A stretch of 64,000 nt of DNA from Seminavis robusta (taxonomy: Eukaryota > Bacillariophyta > Bacillariophyceae > Naviculales > Naviculaceae). How positions within the stretch are numbered: position 1 is the stretch's first letter; the number at the start of each line of letters is the position of its first letter. A program made the position numbers and the translations under genes. This document shows positions 23,421 through 33,974 of this stretch, piece by piece. The notes beneath the pieces were generated by a model, which worked only from the letters and a program-made list of their open reading frames with translations, ran no database searches and was not told the origin of the DNA. The DNA is taken from positions 1-64,000 of the forward strand of contig CAICTM010000148.1 of the NCBI GenBank assembly GCA_903772945.1, given 5' to 3'.

Positions 23421-24548
23421 CTAATATCGTCGGTAGACACCCCCAAAGCCAATCCAGGCGAGCAGTGTCTTGGCAAAAAAACTGAGCACAATAAAGGCTC
23501 TCTCCCCCGCAGCATAATCTTTTGAAACAGCAAAGGAGAAGGAACAAAAACAGCTCAAATCAATCAGAATTTGTGCTCTTTGTCACCATAACAACACTGC
23601 ATCCAGCCAACACAGCTACCGGTACACAAAACTCACCATGGAAGGGAGGGACTTTGGCCCACTGCAGGTGAAACACCAATGCAAAGGAACTGTCAAGCAG
23701 GAACATGACAATCATGATCGTCCAAATGAAATCAGGCTGGGAGCCGCTGCGGACCCTCATGGCAAAATAGTTGAAGATGATCATCCAGCTGACTCCTTGG
23801 GATACCCAAGCCAAGTGGTAGCACCTCCAGTTTTGTTGACGGTCTTCAGAACGTGCCTTGGCATTGAAGACTTCATGGGCAGCCCCCAACTGCATGGTAA
23901 GTGCTGACAGAACAAAGGTAACCAAAAGGAGGTGAACATCCGTGATCCCGGCGAATTGAGCAACCATGACTCTCATCAAGGAGGCTGAAAAGGTATATTC
24001 TGTCCAACGAAAGGGGTTTTGATTCCTGGCAACATAGTAGTGATACCTGTCACTGAAGACAAGGCAACACATGTGTTCCATCCCAGCCATGCTGATGAAG
24101 ATGGGTGAATACCACAGAATGGAGAAGTAGGCAACTTCCTGCGGATCAGGATTCTTTGGTGGCTGGCTCAGGGCATCATCCTCGGGCTCTGCATAGTTGG
24201 TAAACCAGCGCCATTTGGTGTCCGACTTGGAAGCAAAATAGAAGAGGATTGCTATGCCGGGCGTCAAAAGGGCGACGAGACAGTGAGAATGGCGGCGAGA
24301 TGTTGGGACGTAGCACGTAGCACCCACTTCGATTCCTTTTGCCAGTGTTTACCTGCTTGACCAAAATGAAAGACCGAAGCTCTCAGCGAATACCGATTCA
24401 ATGACTGAGGGACCTCATTCAACTCCTGAATATTCAAGAACGCCTTTTCTTCCTCCGTCGCCATTCCCTGGTTACGCGACTTGTGTACGATCCTCTCCTC
24501 TTCATCTCCTGGGTGAGCTTCAGGGCATGAACCGCTACGGTCGGACAT
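23421..24548 (-). CDS. Heliorhodopsin, copy 1
   Basis: Three exons, 24548-24353, 24251-23637 and 23518-23421, with introns of 101 and 118 nt (GTAAAC...ATAG and GTGAGT...AAAG); 302 residues. Heliorhodopsins are seven-helix retinal proteins, inverted in the membrane relative to other rhodopsins. Helix 3 has RNQNPFRWTEYTFSASLM, with the counterion Glu at residue 150. Helix 7, encoded by the last exon, has GERAFIVLSFFAKTLLAW with the retinal-binding Lys at residue 287. The helix 1 histidine is present (VFHFGQA, His 61), as is the helix 2 one (GMEH, His 125). A hydrophilic N-terminal extension of about 45 residues is longer than in prokaryotic members. Without splicing, the lysine helix is lost and the family is easily missed. 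No signal peptide is seen. Function is unknown; sensing or enzyme regulation is suggested for the family. Confidence 0.92.
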
Positions 24549-25749
24549 GGTGCCAAGGTTTGTGAATAGCTTGTGGAAAGAAAACTGCTAGTATGCCGAT
24601 CGATGTTGAGGCGAGAGAAATGAGCTTGTGTTGTGGCAGAGGGAAGAGAATCGAATCTGGAATTTGATACCGTAAGCAAGGGAAAAAATGAGAATAGACC
24701 ATCAGTCATCATCCAATTGAAAAGGATGACCTGACACTTTCTTTAGGCAGAGCACACTGGCACTTAACGAATGGCTCAAATCGACTCTAACGTTTTACGA
24801 AGGTCCACTGACGCACCATTCTTTGATTAGAGACGGTCGATTTTTGGATTTCTTATGTTAAACGTGTCAAACAAAGAACTCTGATGACTTTTGTTCAATA
24901 ACAACGCACAGCCCCAGTCAAAAAAGGCTTCAATAATTCAGGACCCACATTTGCTCGTTCTTGACTCCACTAGTTAGCTAGCTAGCTAGTAGTATTATCT
25001 ACGTACCTACAGAAGTACATGTTGCTGGGATGATGATATCTCCACTACCTGCAGCCAGGCAGCTGGTGGCTGCCTTGGGAGAGCTGGAATGCTAGAACGA
25101 GCACCGAGACGAACTGAGTTTGGGGCGGTGTCTGGGATTGTACCGAACGGGCGGGCAACAAATGCGCAGCCTTCAAATAGTATATGATGGAAGAAAAGCA
25201 GAATTTGCTTTTCGCCTCTGCTTAATAAAGGCCAAGTCAGTGCAGCAAGGTGTGTGAAGTGCCAGAAGCGGAGGTCCCTCGAGTGCTATCCTTGATTGTG
25301 TGCAGCCGCCCCACTTTTTTTTTGCATTGAGAGATCGACCAGTCCTTCGTTATCATTCTTCTTGACAAGATCAGCTATCCAAAAGGTGCAGCACAGGTAT
25401 TGGAGGCTTGCCCCGCGAACCTAAAATTAATGTAGGAACCAACCCTAGATGGTGTCCGAGAAAGGTTTCTACATGTAACATACATGCAGCATTTATTGTG
25501 GCGTATTCCGGTAGTATATTTAGAGTGCATAAATAATCATGTATAAGGTCCTTGCGGCAAGTAAGCAGGCATCCAACAGCCAACAGTCAAATGAGGACAC
25601 CTGAACAAGGATCATGTAAAACGTCAACCCGCGTAGCAGTCACGATCCTGGTTTCTCACCAGTGCTTAGCGTGCAGCAAATGAAATTATCCCTCGCCTAG
25701 AGTGGTACCCTTTCATCGAGAAAGCACGGTTTTCTGCGCAGTGCATGCA
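24549..25749. other. Intergenic between the two heliorhodopsin genes
   Basis: About 1.2 kb with no gene. It contains TAGCTAGCTAGCTAG simple sequence near 24975 and a T-run near 25315. The promoter of copy 1 lies at its left end. Confidence 0.5.
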
Positions 25750-26755
25750 TTAGTATCGTCGATAGACTCCACCAAATGCAATCCAAGCCAATAGTGTTTT
25801 GGAAAAGAAACTTAGCACAATAAAAGCACGTTCCCCGGCAACGTAGTCTGCATGACATAACAAGAAGTATGAATACAATGAACAAAACCATTAGAGAAGA
25901 CAAGGCACAAAAAAAAAGGAGTGTTGCTTTGACTTCGGGTGTTGCCTGCTTACCATCAAAGGGAGGGATTTGTGCCCACTGAAGTGTGAAGATAACAGCA
26001 AAAGAGCTGTTTAAGAGGAACATGACAATCATAATGACCCAGATGAAGTCAGGTTGAGAACCTCCCTTGACACGCATGCCAAAATAGTTGAAAATCAGGA
26101 ACCAGGTGGTCAGCTCAGCAAACCAAGAAAGGTAGAAGCAGCGCCAGTTCTGAGGATGTCCGTCGGCTCGAGCTTTGGCATTGAAGATTTCATGAGACGC
26201 TCCCAACTGTATCACCAAAGCAGTGAGAACAAATATCAGCAACAGCAGGTGGATATCCGTGACCCCAGCAAACTGAGCAATCATGACTCTCATCAAGGAG
26301 GCAGAGAAGGAGTATTCGGTCCATCGGAAGGGGTTTTGGTTCCTGGCAATGTAGTAGAGGTACGAGTCTCGAAAGTACAAGCAGCAAAAGTGCTCAATGC
26401 CAGACAGGGTGATGAAAATGGGGGAGTACCACAAGATGGAGAATCCACACACTTCTTGAGACTGCGGTTGTCGAGGAGGTTGGGACAACGCATCCTCCTC
26501 GGGTGCTGCATAATTCGTAAACCAGTACCAAGTTGAGTTTGACTGGGATGCAAAGTAGTAAAGAACAGATGCCTGGCAAAACTGGAAGATACATGCCCGC
26601 AAGGAGTACTTGCCCAGCGCCTCTGGCACGGGGTTGAGGTTTTGGATTTCCAGCAACTGGCGCTCGGCCTCCTTCAATTTCTCTGGCGTCGTGTGGATAA
26701 CGATTGTGTCGTCTGGGTGCCCTTCAGGGGAAGAGTCCACTTCGAGGTTGTCCAT
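25750..26755 (-). CDS. Heliorhodopsin, copy 2
   Basis: Two exons, 26755-25954 and 25847-25750, with a 106-nt GTAAGC...GCAG intron; 299 residues. Same family and architecture as copy 1, about 1.2 kb downstream of it on the same strand. Helix 3 reads RNQNPFRWTEYSFSASLM with Glu 147 as counterion; the last exon gives GERAFIVLSFFSKTLLAW with retinal Lys 284. The final intron is at the same site and phase as in copy 1, but copy 2 lacks the first intron of copy 1. The helix 1 histidine is replaced by Gln 58 (IFQFCQA), while the helix 2 His 122 is kept. The N-terminal extension is acidic and begins MDNLEVDSSPEGHPDD. Translation beyond the exon 1 donor is intron read-through. Confidence 0.93.
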
Positions 26756-27779
26756 GGTCGGTTCAGTAAACTTTTTGATAAGACGAAGTGGTTTTGTGGC
26801 TCAGCTTTTTGAGAGATGTGAGATGAGGGAGGGGTTTGTGTTTGGTGTTTGGTGGGAGGAGAGACGAGATTAAAAGAGGAATTATTCTAAAGTTGGGGTG
26901 TTCGTACACTGTTCGTACTGTAATGCCTCTATGGGCTACTATTAATTAATAGTAGCCCAAGGTCAATTAATGACTTTTTTGTTGAGGTAAAGTAATGACG
27001 TGGTCCTGCCTCCTCGTATGTCACTCTAGATCTTTCCGGCCAGCCGGGCAGTACATACACTGTACCTTGCGGCTTCCGGGTTGTGGCTACTGGTATGATA
27101 GAGCTCTGGTAGCTAAATGTATTGCCCTCGAAGGGCCTCGAACGAAGAGCAACTTCTCAACTTCTACATGGAATTCTTGTTGTTCTTTTAATTGCCCGTG
27201 CAGCTGTGTGTTGACATGTTGACATTCATGTTCGCCAAGAGTCGACCATAACAAACCTGCTTCTCACTTTCCGGTCTGTCGGAAGGTTTCTGGAAAGCCG
27301 GAACTCTAGGAGTAAACTGGAGTCGACTCGTCACACCCACTTCCGCAAACAAAAAAGAGAAAAAGCTTTTATGTTTGAAAATTAGCTTCCTTTATTTGGA
27401 ATTGCAATTTTCGTGCTCTACTTGTAGCGTACCGTAATTAGACTACGCTGTAGCCAGAACTTGAGAGCTGGGCAACATCGGATTATCTGCTTGATCATTA
27501 TTCCAACATTATTTTCCTACATTTTGATATTTTTGGGGAACTGCATGCAATAATTCCGTCTGAAGCAATTGCCTTGCTGCATTCGTGCATTCCATGTCCA
27601 GTCGCTACCGGTACTGTTTATAATGTAAAACATCGTGGAAGAAGCTGTACTCAAACGGTACATGTAAACATACATCCAGTGGATGATGGTTGAGCCACGG
27701 TAGCTGCTACGTTACTGCATGGTTGTTGCTTCCGCTAAACCGCATTCTTTACACAGGGACTGCAGAATGCGAACAGTCA
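26756..27779. other. Intergenic, no gene seen
   Basis: Upstream region of heliorhodopsin 2. Contains a perfect inverted repeat TAGCCCATAGAGG / short TTAATTAAT palindrome area near 26930-26955, and nothing gene-like. Confidence 0.4.
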
Positions 27780-28200
27780 TTTTGAAAATCAGCTCTTAAT
27801 CAGCTCTTACTCCCACGACTGGCTCTTAATCAGCTCCAAAAATATGATCTGGCTTCAAACAAGCTCCTATTTTAATTAGGAGCTGGTTAGGATCTGATTT
27901 TGAAAACAGCTCCTAACCAGCTCCTATTTTTCAAAAACCAGCTCATAAATTTTGAAACCAGCTCCTATTTTTCAAAAACCAGCTCCTAAAACTACTAGTA
28001 AAGTACTAGCGATCAGCTCCTGAAGATTTGAAATCAGCTCCTAAATTTTGAAACAAGCCCTTAAAATTTCAAAATCAGCTACTATTTCAAAAAGCTCTAA
28101 ACCAGCTCCAAAATTTTGGAGCTGATTTCAAAATGAGCTCCTAATCAGTTCCTAATTCTGCGAATCAGCTCCTAATCGCTCTAATCAGCTCCTAATTAAT
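27780..28200. repeat. CAGCTCCTAA short-motif array
   Basis: A 420-bp stretch in which CAGCTCCTAA, CAGCTCTTAA and close variants recur more than a dozen times, separated by A/T-rich spacers such as TTTTTCAAAAAC or ATTTTGAAAC. Typical spacing is 15-30 bp and irregular. Some copies are on the opposite strand (TTAGGAGCTG near 27880, TTTTGGAGCTG near 28113). No ORF crosses it. Function unknown. Confidence 0.9.
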
Positions 28201-30164
28201 GGTCGCGAGAAACAAGATTCAAACAGTCATTCTGGATTCCCCAGGAAACAGGGCCTCAAGTTTGCTTCCGGTTTCGATTGCCGCTACCGGTACGGGCTCC
28301 CACGTTACCGTATTGGTTATTGGGGGGTCTATTGCTGGGGCTGTCTGCAGGCTGCGGGCATTTGGGCTGGAGGGGGCTGTAGGCTGTGGACAGGGGCAAC
28401 TGAAACCCATTGAACCGCTGTTAAAATTACATGGTTTATGCGAACAGGGCATGCTCGAGGCAGCTTAAAGTGCCGCCACTGCCGCCAAGACACAACCGAT
28501 GCGAGTGAACCTCGCAGATGCAAAATAAATATGCAAAACTGTGTAAAGCACTCGCCTGGAGCTTGGATGCAAGTGAAACCTTACATCACACTGTCTGCCA
28601 GCCTTGTAAAAAGAGTGACAGTCGTCGCAGCCAACTATCGTCCGAGCGCTTTCCCGAGTACTACTACATGTACTACATGTATGTCGCCTTTCCTTGTCGC
28701 AACAGCCAAGCAACTGTCTTCAAGGCGCCTTTGATGTCCAGGCCATAATTCCTGAGATCAAACTTACTGCTTCTTAATTAATCGATTGACATAATTCCTG
28801 CTCATCTCATCTCAGCCATGCAGTGCCGATCCAATTATGAAGTTTTACTACCCAGCTTGCTGGCTAGCACTTCTTCCTTCCGCCTTCCAGCCAACAATGT
28901 CATGATAACTTGTCTGTTGGGTATCTCAATGACAAAGAACAATAGTTACTAGTAGCTAGAAAACTGAAAATTTTCTTTTCTTCTATCTAGACTCTACTCC
29001 TTCTTGGCTGATTTCTGGCCATTTGGGGGGTCTTGACCTCTGAAGTTGGGTGCATACGCTGCAACTTGAATGGTCAATCCTGTGGCTTGGTTGGGGGTCA
29101 ATGTAGTCTAGCTATTTCTGAGGTCTGCTAGCGGTCCATGTTGTCGGTTGTTTAGCTAACCATCGAAATGACAGTTTTGCTGGTTTTAAAAACCAGTTCA
29201 GCCGGCTTGAATGGTCTTGCATTCTCTTAAAAAATGGAACGAGTGGTACTACTCTACGTGAGTCTACTACCTCTACCTGGTACCAGGTATCTAGCTAGTA
29301 CACACGCGTACACTCCTCCCTTGATATTTTAAAGATGTCTCTAAGTTCACCTGAACCCTGAAGGCATCTTAGCAAAACTCAACTCTTCTCAGCATTTTGT
29401 TAAAATTCAGAGTCCAAAGGCAACATCTTAGCTTTCTTGCCATTTCTATTGACCATACTAGTAGTATGGTACATACCAACCTTGCTACTCTGCTTTCCAC
29501 CTTGCCGAACAAACCCTAGGAGAAGAGAGGAAAGAGCAATGTATCATCTGCTGGAGACGAAATTTTTTACTTTTGGTACCTGTTTTTTTAAAAGGCATTT
29601 TGTTGTAGAAAAGTGTCATTGTATCATCTCTCAATCTCTTATGTGCCCAAGGGAGAGTGCTTACTGGCTATTTTAGCTCTAGTGCAGATCTGAGTGTCTC
29701 AAGCATCTTAACATTTTAGCAAATCTCAGTACTTGACATCTTATCTCCGACTCTCTTAATTAATATCAAGGGAGGAGTGTATTCGTAACACGGTAGATGT
29801 TTACATCATGTGCCTATGGCACTCACAAAGCAAATCGTTCGCACGCTGTACATGTAGCTGTCCTCGACCATACTCGAGGGAAGGGCTCTATTATTAGCTA
29901 GTCTACTAGCTAGAGAGAATGTACAGCAACAGCCGATCATGACTACTAGCTAGCTAGTTAGCTAGTGGCTAGTACGAGTACAATTATCTTGTATGCTCTT
30001 TTGCACAAGCTAAGTGTGAAGATGGAAGAAGAGGATTATATATATTTAGATGATGTGTTGTTGTGATGTAAAATGTGTTGAAAACTTCCAGGTTGCCTGC
30101 TGTCCAAAACATGGGAGACGCCAGCCATCTACTATTAATAGCTAGTCTAGTTAGGAGAAGGTAG
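28201..30164. other. Long gene-free stretch
   Basis: About 2 kb with short overlapping ORFs on both strands (28199-28750, 29437-29676) but no domain. Includes CTAGCTAG simple palindromes at 29900-29965. Confidence 0.45.
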
Positions 30165-31121
30165 CTATGCCACCACTCCTCCATATTTCAGAATGGCAAG
30201 TTTCCACATGGCAAACCCTGCGAACTGAAACCCGATGAAAGCAGTCCAGCTGAACAAGGCGAGTGGAGTGCGTGGACTAAAGACAAAATAGAAATGTACC
30301 CCAAGGCGGTCAAGAACGAACAGATAGAGGGCGAGGTACTGCAACATCATTGCCAGTGCCATGCAAAAGTCCATCTGGTTGAGTTCTCGTGCTGGAGTGC
30401 CCCAGACCCCGTTGATGAAAGCCAAAGGAAGGTTTGCCATGTGTAGTTGTGAGAGCAAGAATCCGAAATTGAACTTGTAAAAATCTCTTTTCCTGTTTGG
30501 GTTTTTCATAGTGATGGCAATGGCAGGAAAGAGTATGAAGTTCCACACTAGAAAGGTGATGGCTGTCTGAAGGAGCATGGGGAACCTCAAGTGTTCATTG
30601 ATGACAGCCAGTTCTGGAACAAAGGGCGCCAATGCGGAGAGTCCATGGCGGAGAGTGATGAGTGTCCAACTCTGGAGAGTGTAGGAAAGCCCAGCACTCC
30701 ATCCCATGGGAGTCTTGAGTGATTTGTATGCAATGTAGAGTGTCCATGCAAATCCAGTAGCATTGTACCACCATTGCCAGGTATTGGTTCCATAGGTGCT
30801 GTGGTAGTCAGTTTCAGGCACCGTGGGAGGATGAAGGTAACATTGGATGCACTCGAATAGGACCCAAGCAACGGCCACCACTAGATAGAGACGACAAGCC
30901 AGTTTCCAAGGACCGACACGGAAAGCAGCTGGCACGTTGTCGAAGTATCCCTGGTAGGAACCATTCTCTACCAACACCCAAGGCTTGCTGAGATCGAACA
31001 GATCCGACAACTCCAAAAAGTTGAGAGAAGGAGCAAAGCTCTTGTCGTAGGAAACATCTTTCATCGCAGCCGTGCCGGTTTCTTCATCCCCGGCCTTGAG
31101 GGGCAACATTGGTTTACACAT
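30165..31121 (-). CDS. Seven-transmembrane protein of unknown family
   Basis: Single exon, 318 residues, ATG at 31121. A 70-residue hydrophilic N terminus is followed by about seven hydrophobic segments: LACRLYLVVAVAWVLFECI (about 75-93), WWYNATGFAWTLYIAY, LSYTLQSWTLITL, MLLQTAITFLVWNFILFPAI, FNFGFLLSQLHMANLPLAF, MALAMMLQYLALYLFVLD and LFSWTAFIGFQFAGFAMW. I do not recognise the family. It lacks the heliorhodopsin WxEY and AKxLLAW motifs and has no lysine in the last helix, so it is not a third copy. It lies downstream-adjacent in strand sense to the two heliorhodopsins, but a 3.4-kb gap separates them. No signal peptide; plasma or internal membrane. Confidence 0.8.
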   Translation of the reverse strand: MCKPMLPLKAGDEETGTAAMKDVSYDKSFAPSLNFLELSDLFDLSKPWVLVENGSYQGYFDNVPAAFRVGPWKLACRLYLVVAVAWVLFECIQCYLHPPTVPETDYHSTYGTNTWQWWYNATGFAWTLYIAYKSLKTPMGWSAGLSYTLQSWTLITLRHGLSALAPFVPELAVINEHLRFPMLLQTAITFLVWNFILFPAIAITMKNPNRKRDFYKFNFGFLLSQLHMANLPLAFINGVWGTPARELNQMDFCMALAMMLQYLALYLFVLDRLGVHFYFVFSPRTPLALFSWTAFIGFQFAGFAMWKLAILKYGGVVA

Positions 31122-31990
31122 GATGAAAAATTTTATTAATAGAATGGATTGATGGTGATGGTGATGATGCCGACGAGTAACGAGTTTGTGGAGTGACAGT
31201 CAAGTCAAGTCAAGTCAAGTCAAGTCTCCCAGGAGAAAAAATTATGAGAGAACAATGGAATGGAATTGCAATTTGGCGTGATGTCCATCAACCTTGCCAG
31301 GAGGCAGTTGTCAATGCTATGACAACAACGTACTCAGTACTATTCTTGTGTTGATGGTTGAGTCTTGAAGGCTTGAAGGTACACCTCCTGGTGGCAGCAG
31401 CACGTCTATCTCCGCGTCTTGCGCAGACACTAACTGTCTACTGAGTATTAGTAGTTTGTAGCTTCCGGCGGACGTCAGGTTCAACGTCCACCTCATCGGC
31501 GATGATTTCGGCTGACGATTATTAGTGTCAGAAGCAGTCAAAAAGCGGGGTGTCATCGGATAGTTTGATGGGCTTTCCAATTTCCTTCTGGCACTCAGAC
31601 TCACTCAGTAAAGCGGCATTCATATTCATCGAGCTAGCTTGATCTTCCAATGAGGTTGTGTCATTTTGTTCGAATTCTGACTCTTGACAGATCCTGTCAG
31701 CTCGTTATTACCACGGGGCACAGTGCTCCGTTAAAAACTAGCCGTTGCTTTCCGATGACGTTGCATTGCATCCGACCTGCGTAATCATTCTTGCGACCAC
31801 CCAATCTTGCTTTTGACGTTTGATTGATGAATGAATCAATGATCGTTGGTGTGTGTTGTGGTTGAAGGTGGACGCTGAACTAATGATACATGTACCGGAA
31901 CCCAGCCAAAGCTACTACTGGTACAGTACTGAGTAGCTAGCTCGGTCCCATTCGTTACCCAGTGGCAACTTGTAACCGAGAGCTTCCAGC
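31122..31990. other. Intergenic between divergent genes, with an AAGTC microsatellite
   Basis: Holds both promoters of the divergent genes at 30165 and 31991. A pentanucleotide repeat (CAAGT, five to six units) lies at 31197-31227. No other structure seen. Confidence 0.5.
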
Positions 31991-33399
31991 ATGAAGAGAC
32001 AGGCGCGAAGGCCCCTCCTTGCAATTGTTCCTGTTGTCAGAATAAAGGGAGCTGCCGCCCTCCTCCTGTTGCTGTTGACAGTTCTTCCAGCTTTTGCGTT
32101 TCTCGCTGATGTTCCCGCAAGTCCAACATCCAATCGGCTTTTGTCGTGGAATCTCCACCTAAGCCTAAATCTACTAAAAGATGATGATCATGATGATGAA
32201 GGTCTCTCCAAAACTCAAAAGCAACAACCGTCCGTCATTGTTGCTGGCAAAATTATAGTGGATGAGTACGGTGATCCCACCAAAGACAAGATAAAAAATA
32301 ACACATCACCCAGCACTACTGTGGGTGGAGGAGGACCTCAAGCCGCCGTGGGAGCTGCATTGGCATTGGCAGCCCTTGCTCTGAAGAAAAATCCTGAAGG
32401 TGCTTCATCGTCTCATTTTCCGCCCCGACAACCCGTCAAGTTGTTGGCGCCAGTCGGTGATTTGGATTTTACATCAGTGGAAGAAATGGCGCTACTGGAA
32501 ACCCTCGACAATGCTCTACAAGAACCTCCTCTATTTTTACGTGGACAAGATCTCATCACGCCAAGAATTCGACTATGACACGATGACCATCAAAATTTGC
32601 AGTGGTATGCCGTGAACAACTCCTTTGGAGACACGGGAGCTGCTGGATTGTGGGGACAATTGCCAACTGTACAGGATTACTTGGCTGTCATCAGACAACA
32701 ACAAGACCAACAAACAGAAAAATCAGAAAAATCAAATCACTCGCCCAAACCCATTCTTTTTATCATTGTGGAAGGTGGCAAAGAAGCACCAGGGAAAAAT
32801 GGAGATTCCAGTCCACTGCTGAATCCAGGGCTGCGCCAGGAAATTTCCTTTTTGGGAGTGGAGCCCATTCTATTTCCAAATGATGAGGGAGTATTTAGTG
32901 AGCAAGATGCCTCTCATTGCGCCTCTCTTATACAACAAGTTTTGAATGCAGCACCATCAGGAATAATTGAGGGACCGTCCGTCGTTGTCTCTCCTGACAT
33001 GGCCGCCTTCTTGGCTCTGCAGGGCTGTTCTGTTCCTCCACAGTCGCAAAAATTAGACTCCTGGGCAGTTCGTAATGGACCCAAGGGATGCCAAATACAT
33101 TGTCAAAAAAATGATGACTCCAATACTACTACAATTCAACAATTTCCTGCAGCCACACTTATCCCACTGGAGCTGGAAATTCTTTTGGTGCTGCATACAC
33201 GGCCCTGAGAGGGTCGGGATGTGATATGCAAGAGAGTGCTGGCTTGGCCAGTGGCGTCGGGGCAGTTTTTTGTGAATATCAGCATTGTCCACCCTATACC
33301 TGGGAGGTGGTGCAACGCGTCCTTCAAGCAAGTCAAGAAGTTGAGACCAAAGCAGCAGAGAGCAAACAGGGCGTCACTGACAAACAGGGACAGCGTTGA
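31991..33399 (+). pseudogene. pfkB-family (Mak32-like) sugar kinase homologue, interrupted
   Basis: The frame from the ATG at 31991 carries a hydrophobic leader (AALLLLLLTVLPAFAF) then VAGKIIVDEYGDP and a glycine motif GGGGPQAAVGAALALAAL, typical of the pfkB N-terminal lobe. It meets TGA at 32576 just after TPRIRL; the same frame continues beyond with HDDHQNLQWYAV down to 33208. A one-base shift near 33165 then gives the pfkB signature 2, PTGAGNSFGAAYTALRGSG, ending at 33399. The GAGNS form, with Asn for the usual catalytic Asp, is typical of Mak32-like members, whose activity is uncertain. No convincing intron removes either lesion. Either a young pseudogene or a real gene with sequence errors. 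The leader suggests import into the secretory or plastid route. Confidence 0.7.
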
Positions 33400-33974
33400 T
33401 GGGAGTGAGTCGATAGGCAACCGGTTTGTTGCAAAGAGACATGCAGTTGTTTTATTACACAGATCAGGTTTTTGAAGTGGGTGAAGCAACCTCTGAGAAC
33501 TCTGCTGACGATTTTCAAATAATTTGGCTGATGGATCATGATCGTGCCCAAAGCTAACAGTTCTGCTGAACGGGCCCCTCACAAAACGAGAAAGCAACCA
33601 ATTCCAAAGGCATAGCTCCTGCAGCATCAGCATGACGCATGTTCGTACATCATGGATGGATGGATCGGATCGAACCATTCGATTTTCATTGAAGCCTACC
33701 GTACAACAGTCTATACCGGTTGTGCTACCCAAACAACCCTTCTGAAGCCAGCAATCATCCATACTTCAAGACAGACCAAGATTGACAAGAATGGGCACTA
33801 CCTACTACATGTAGGCAAATAATGGACCTAAGTACGCGGCCACGGCTGGTTCTGCTATGACGTGGGTTGAAAGTAAACTCTAGTACTCTTGATGCAAGTG
33901 TAAATATGTAGCAGTAATGCGTCGTATGTTGATGCATTCACTGTGTCTTTTGTCACCTTTCGTGTGTGATGCTC
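33400..33974. other. Intergenic between convergent genes
   Basis: No supportable gene; minus-strand ORFs here are shadows of the pfkB gene or chance frames. Confidence 0.5.

Noticed and set aside
27780-28200. CRISPR-like array
   Set aside because: Spacing is irregular, the motif is short and variable, copies occur on both strands, and the context is a eukaryotic nuclear genome.
30165-31121. Third heliorhodopsin copy
   Set aside because: It has seven hydrophobic segments but lacks the WxEY motif and the lysine of helix 7, so it is not a member by the motifs seen.
31991-32578. Selenocysteine at the TGA of 32576
   Set aside because: No selenocysteine-insertion structure was identified downstream, the site is not a redox motif, and a second independent lesion lies in the same gene.
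32541-32602. A 62-nt intron (GTGGAC...TGCAG) that would remove the in-frame TGA of the pfkB gene
   Set aside because: Joining these sites puts the downstream sequence in the wrong frame, and the segment between reads as conserved coding sequence.
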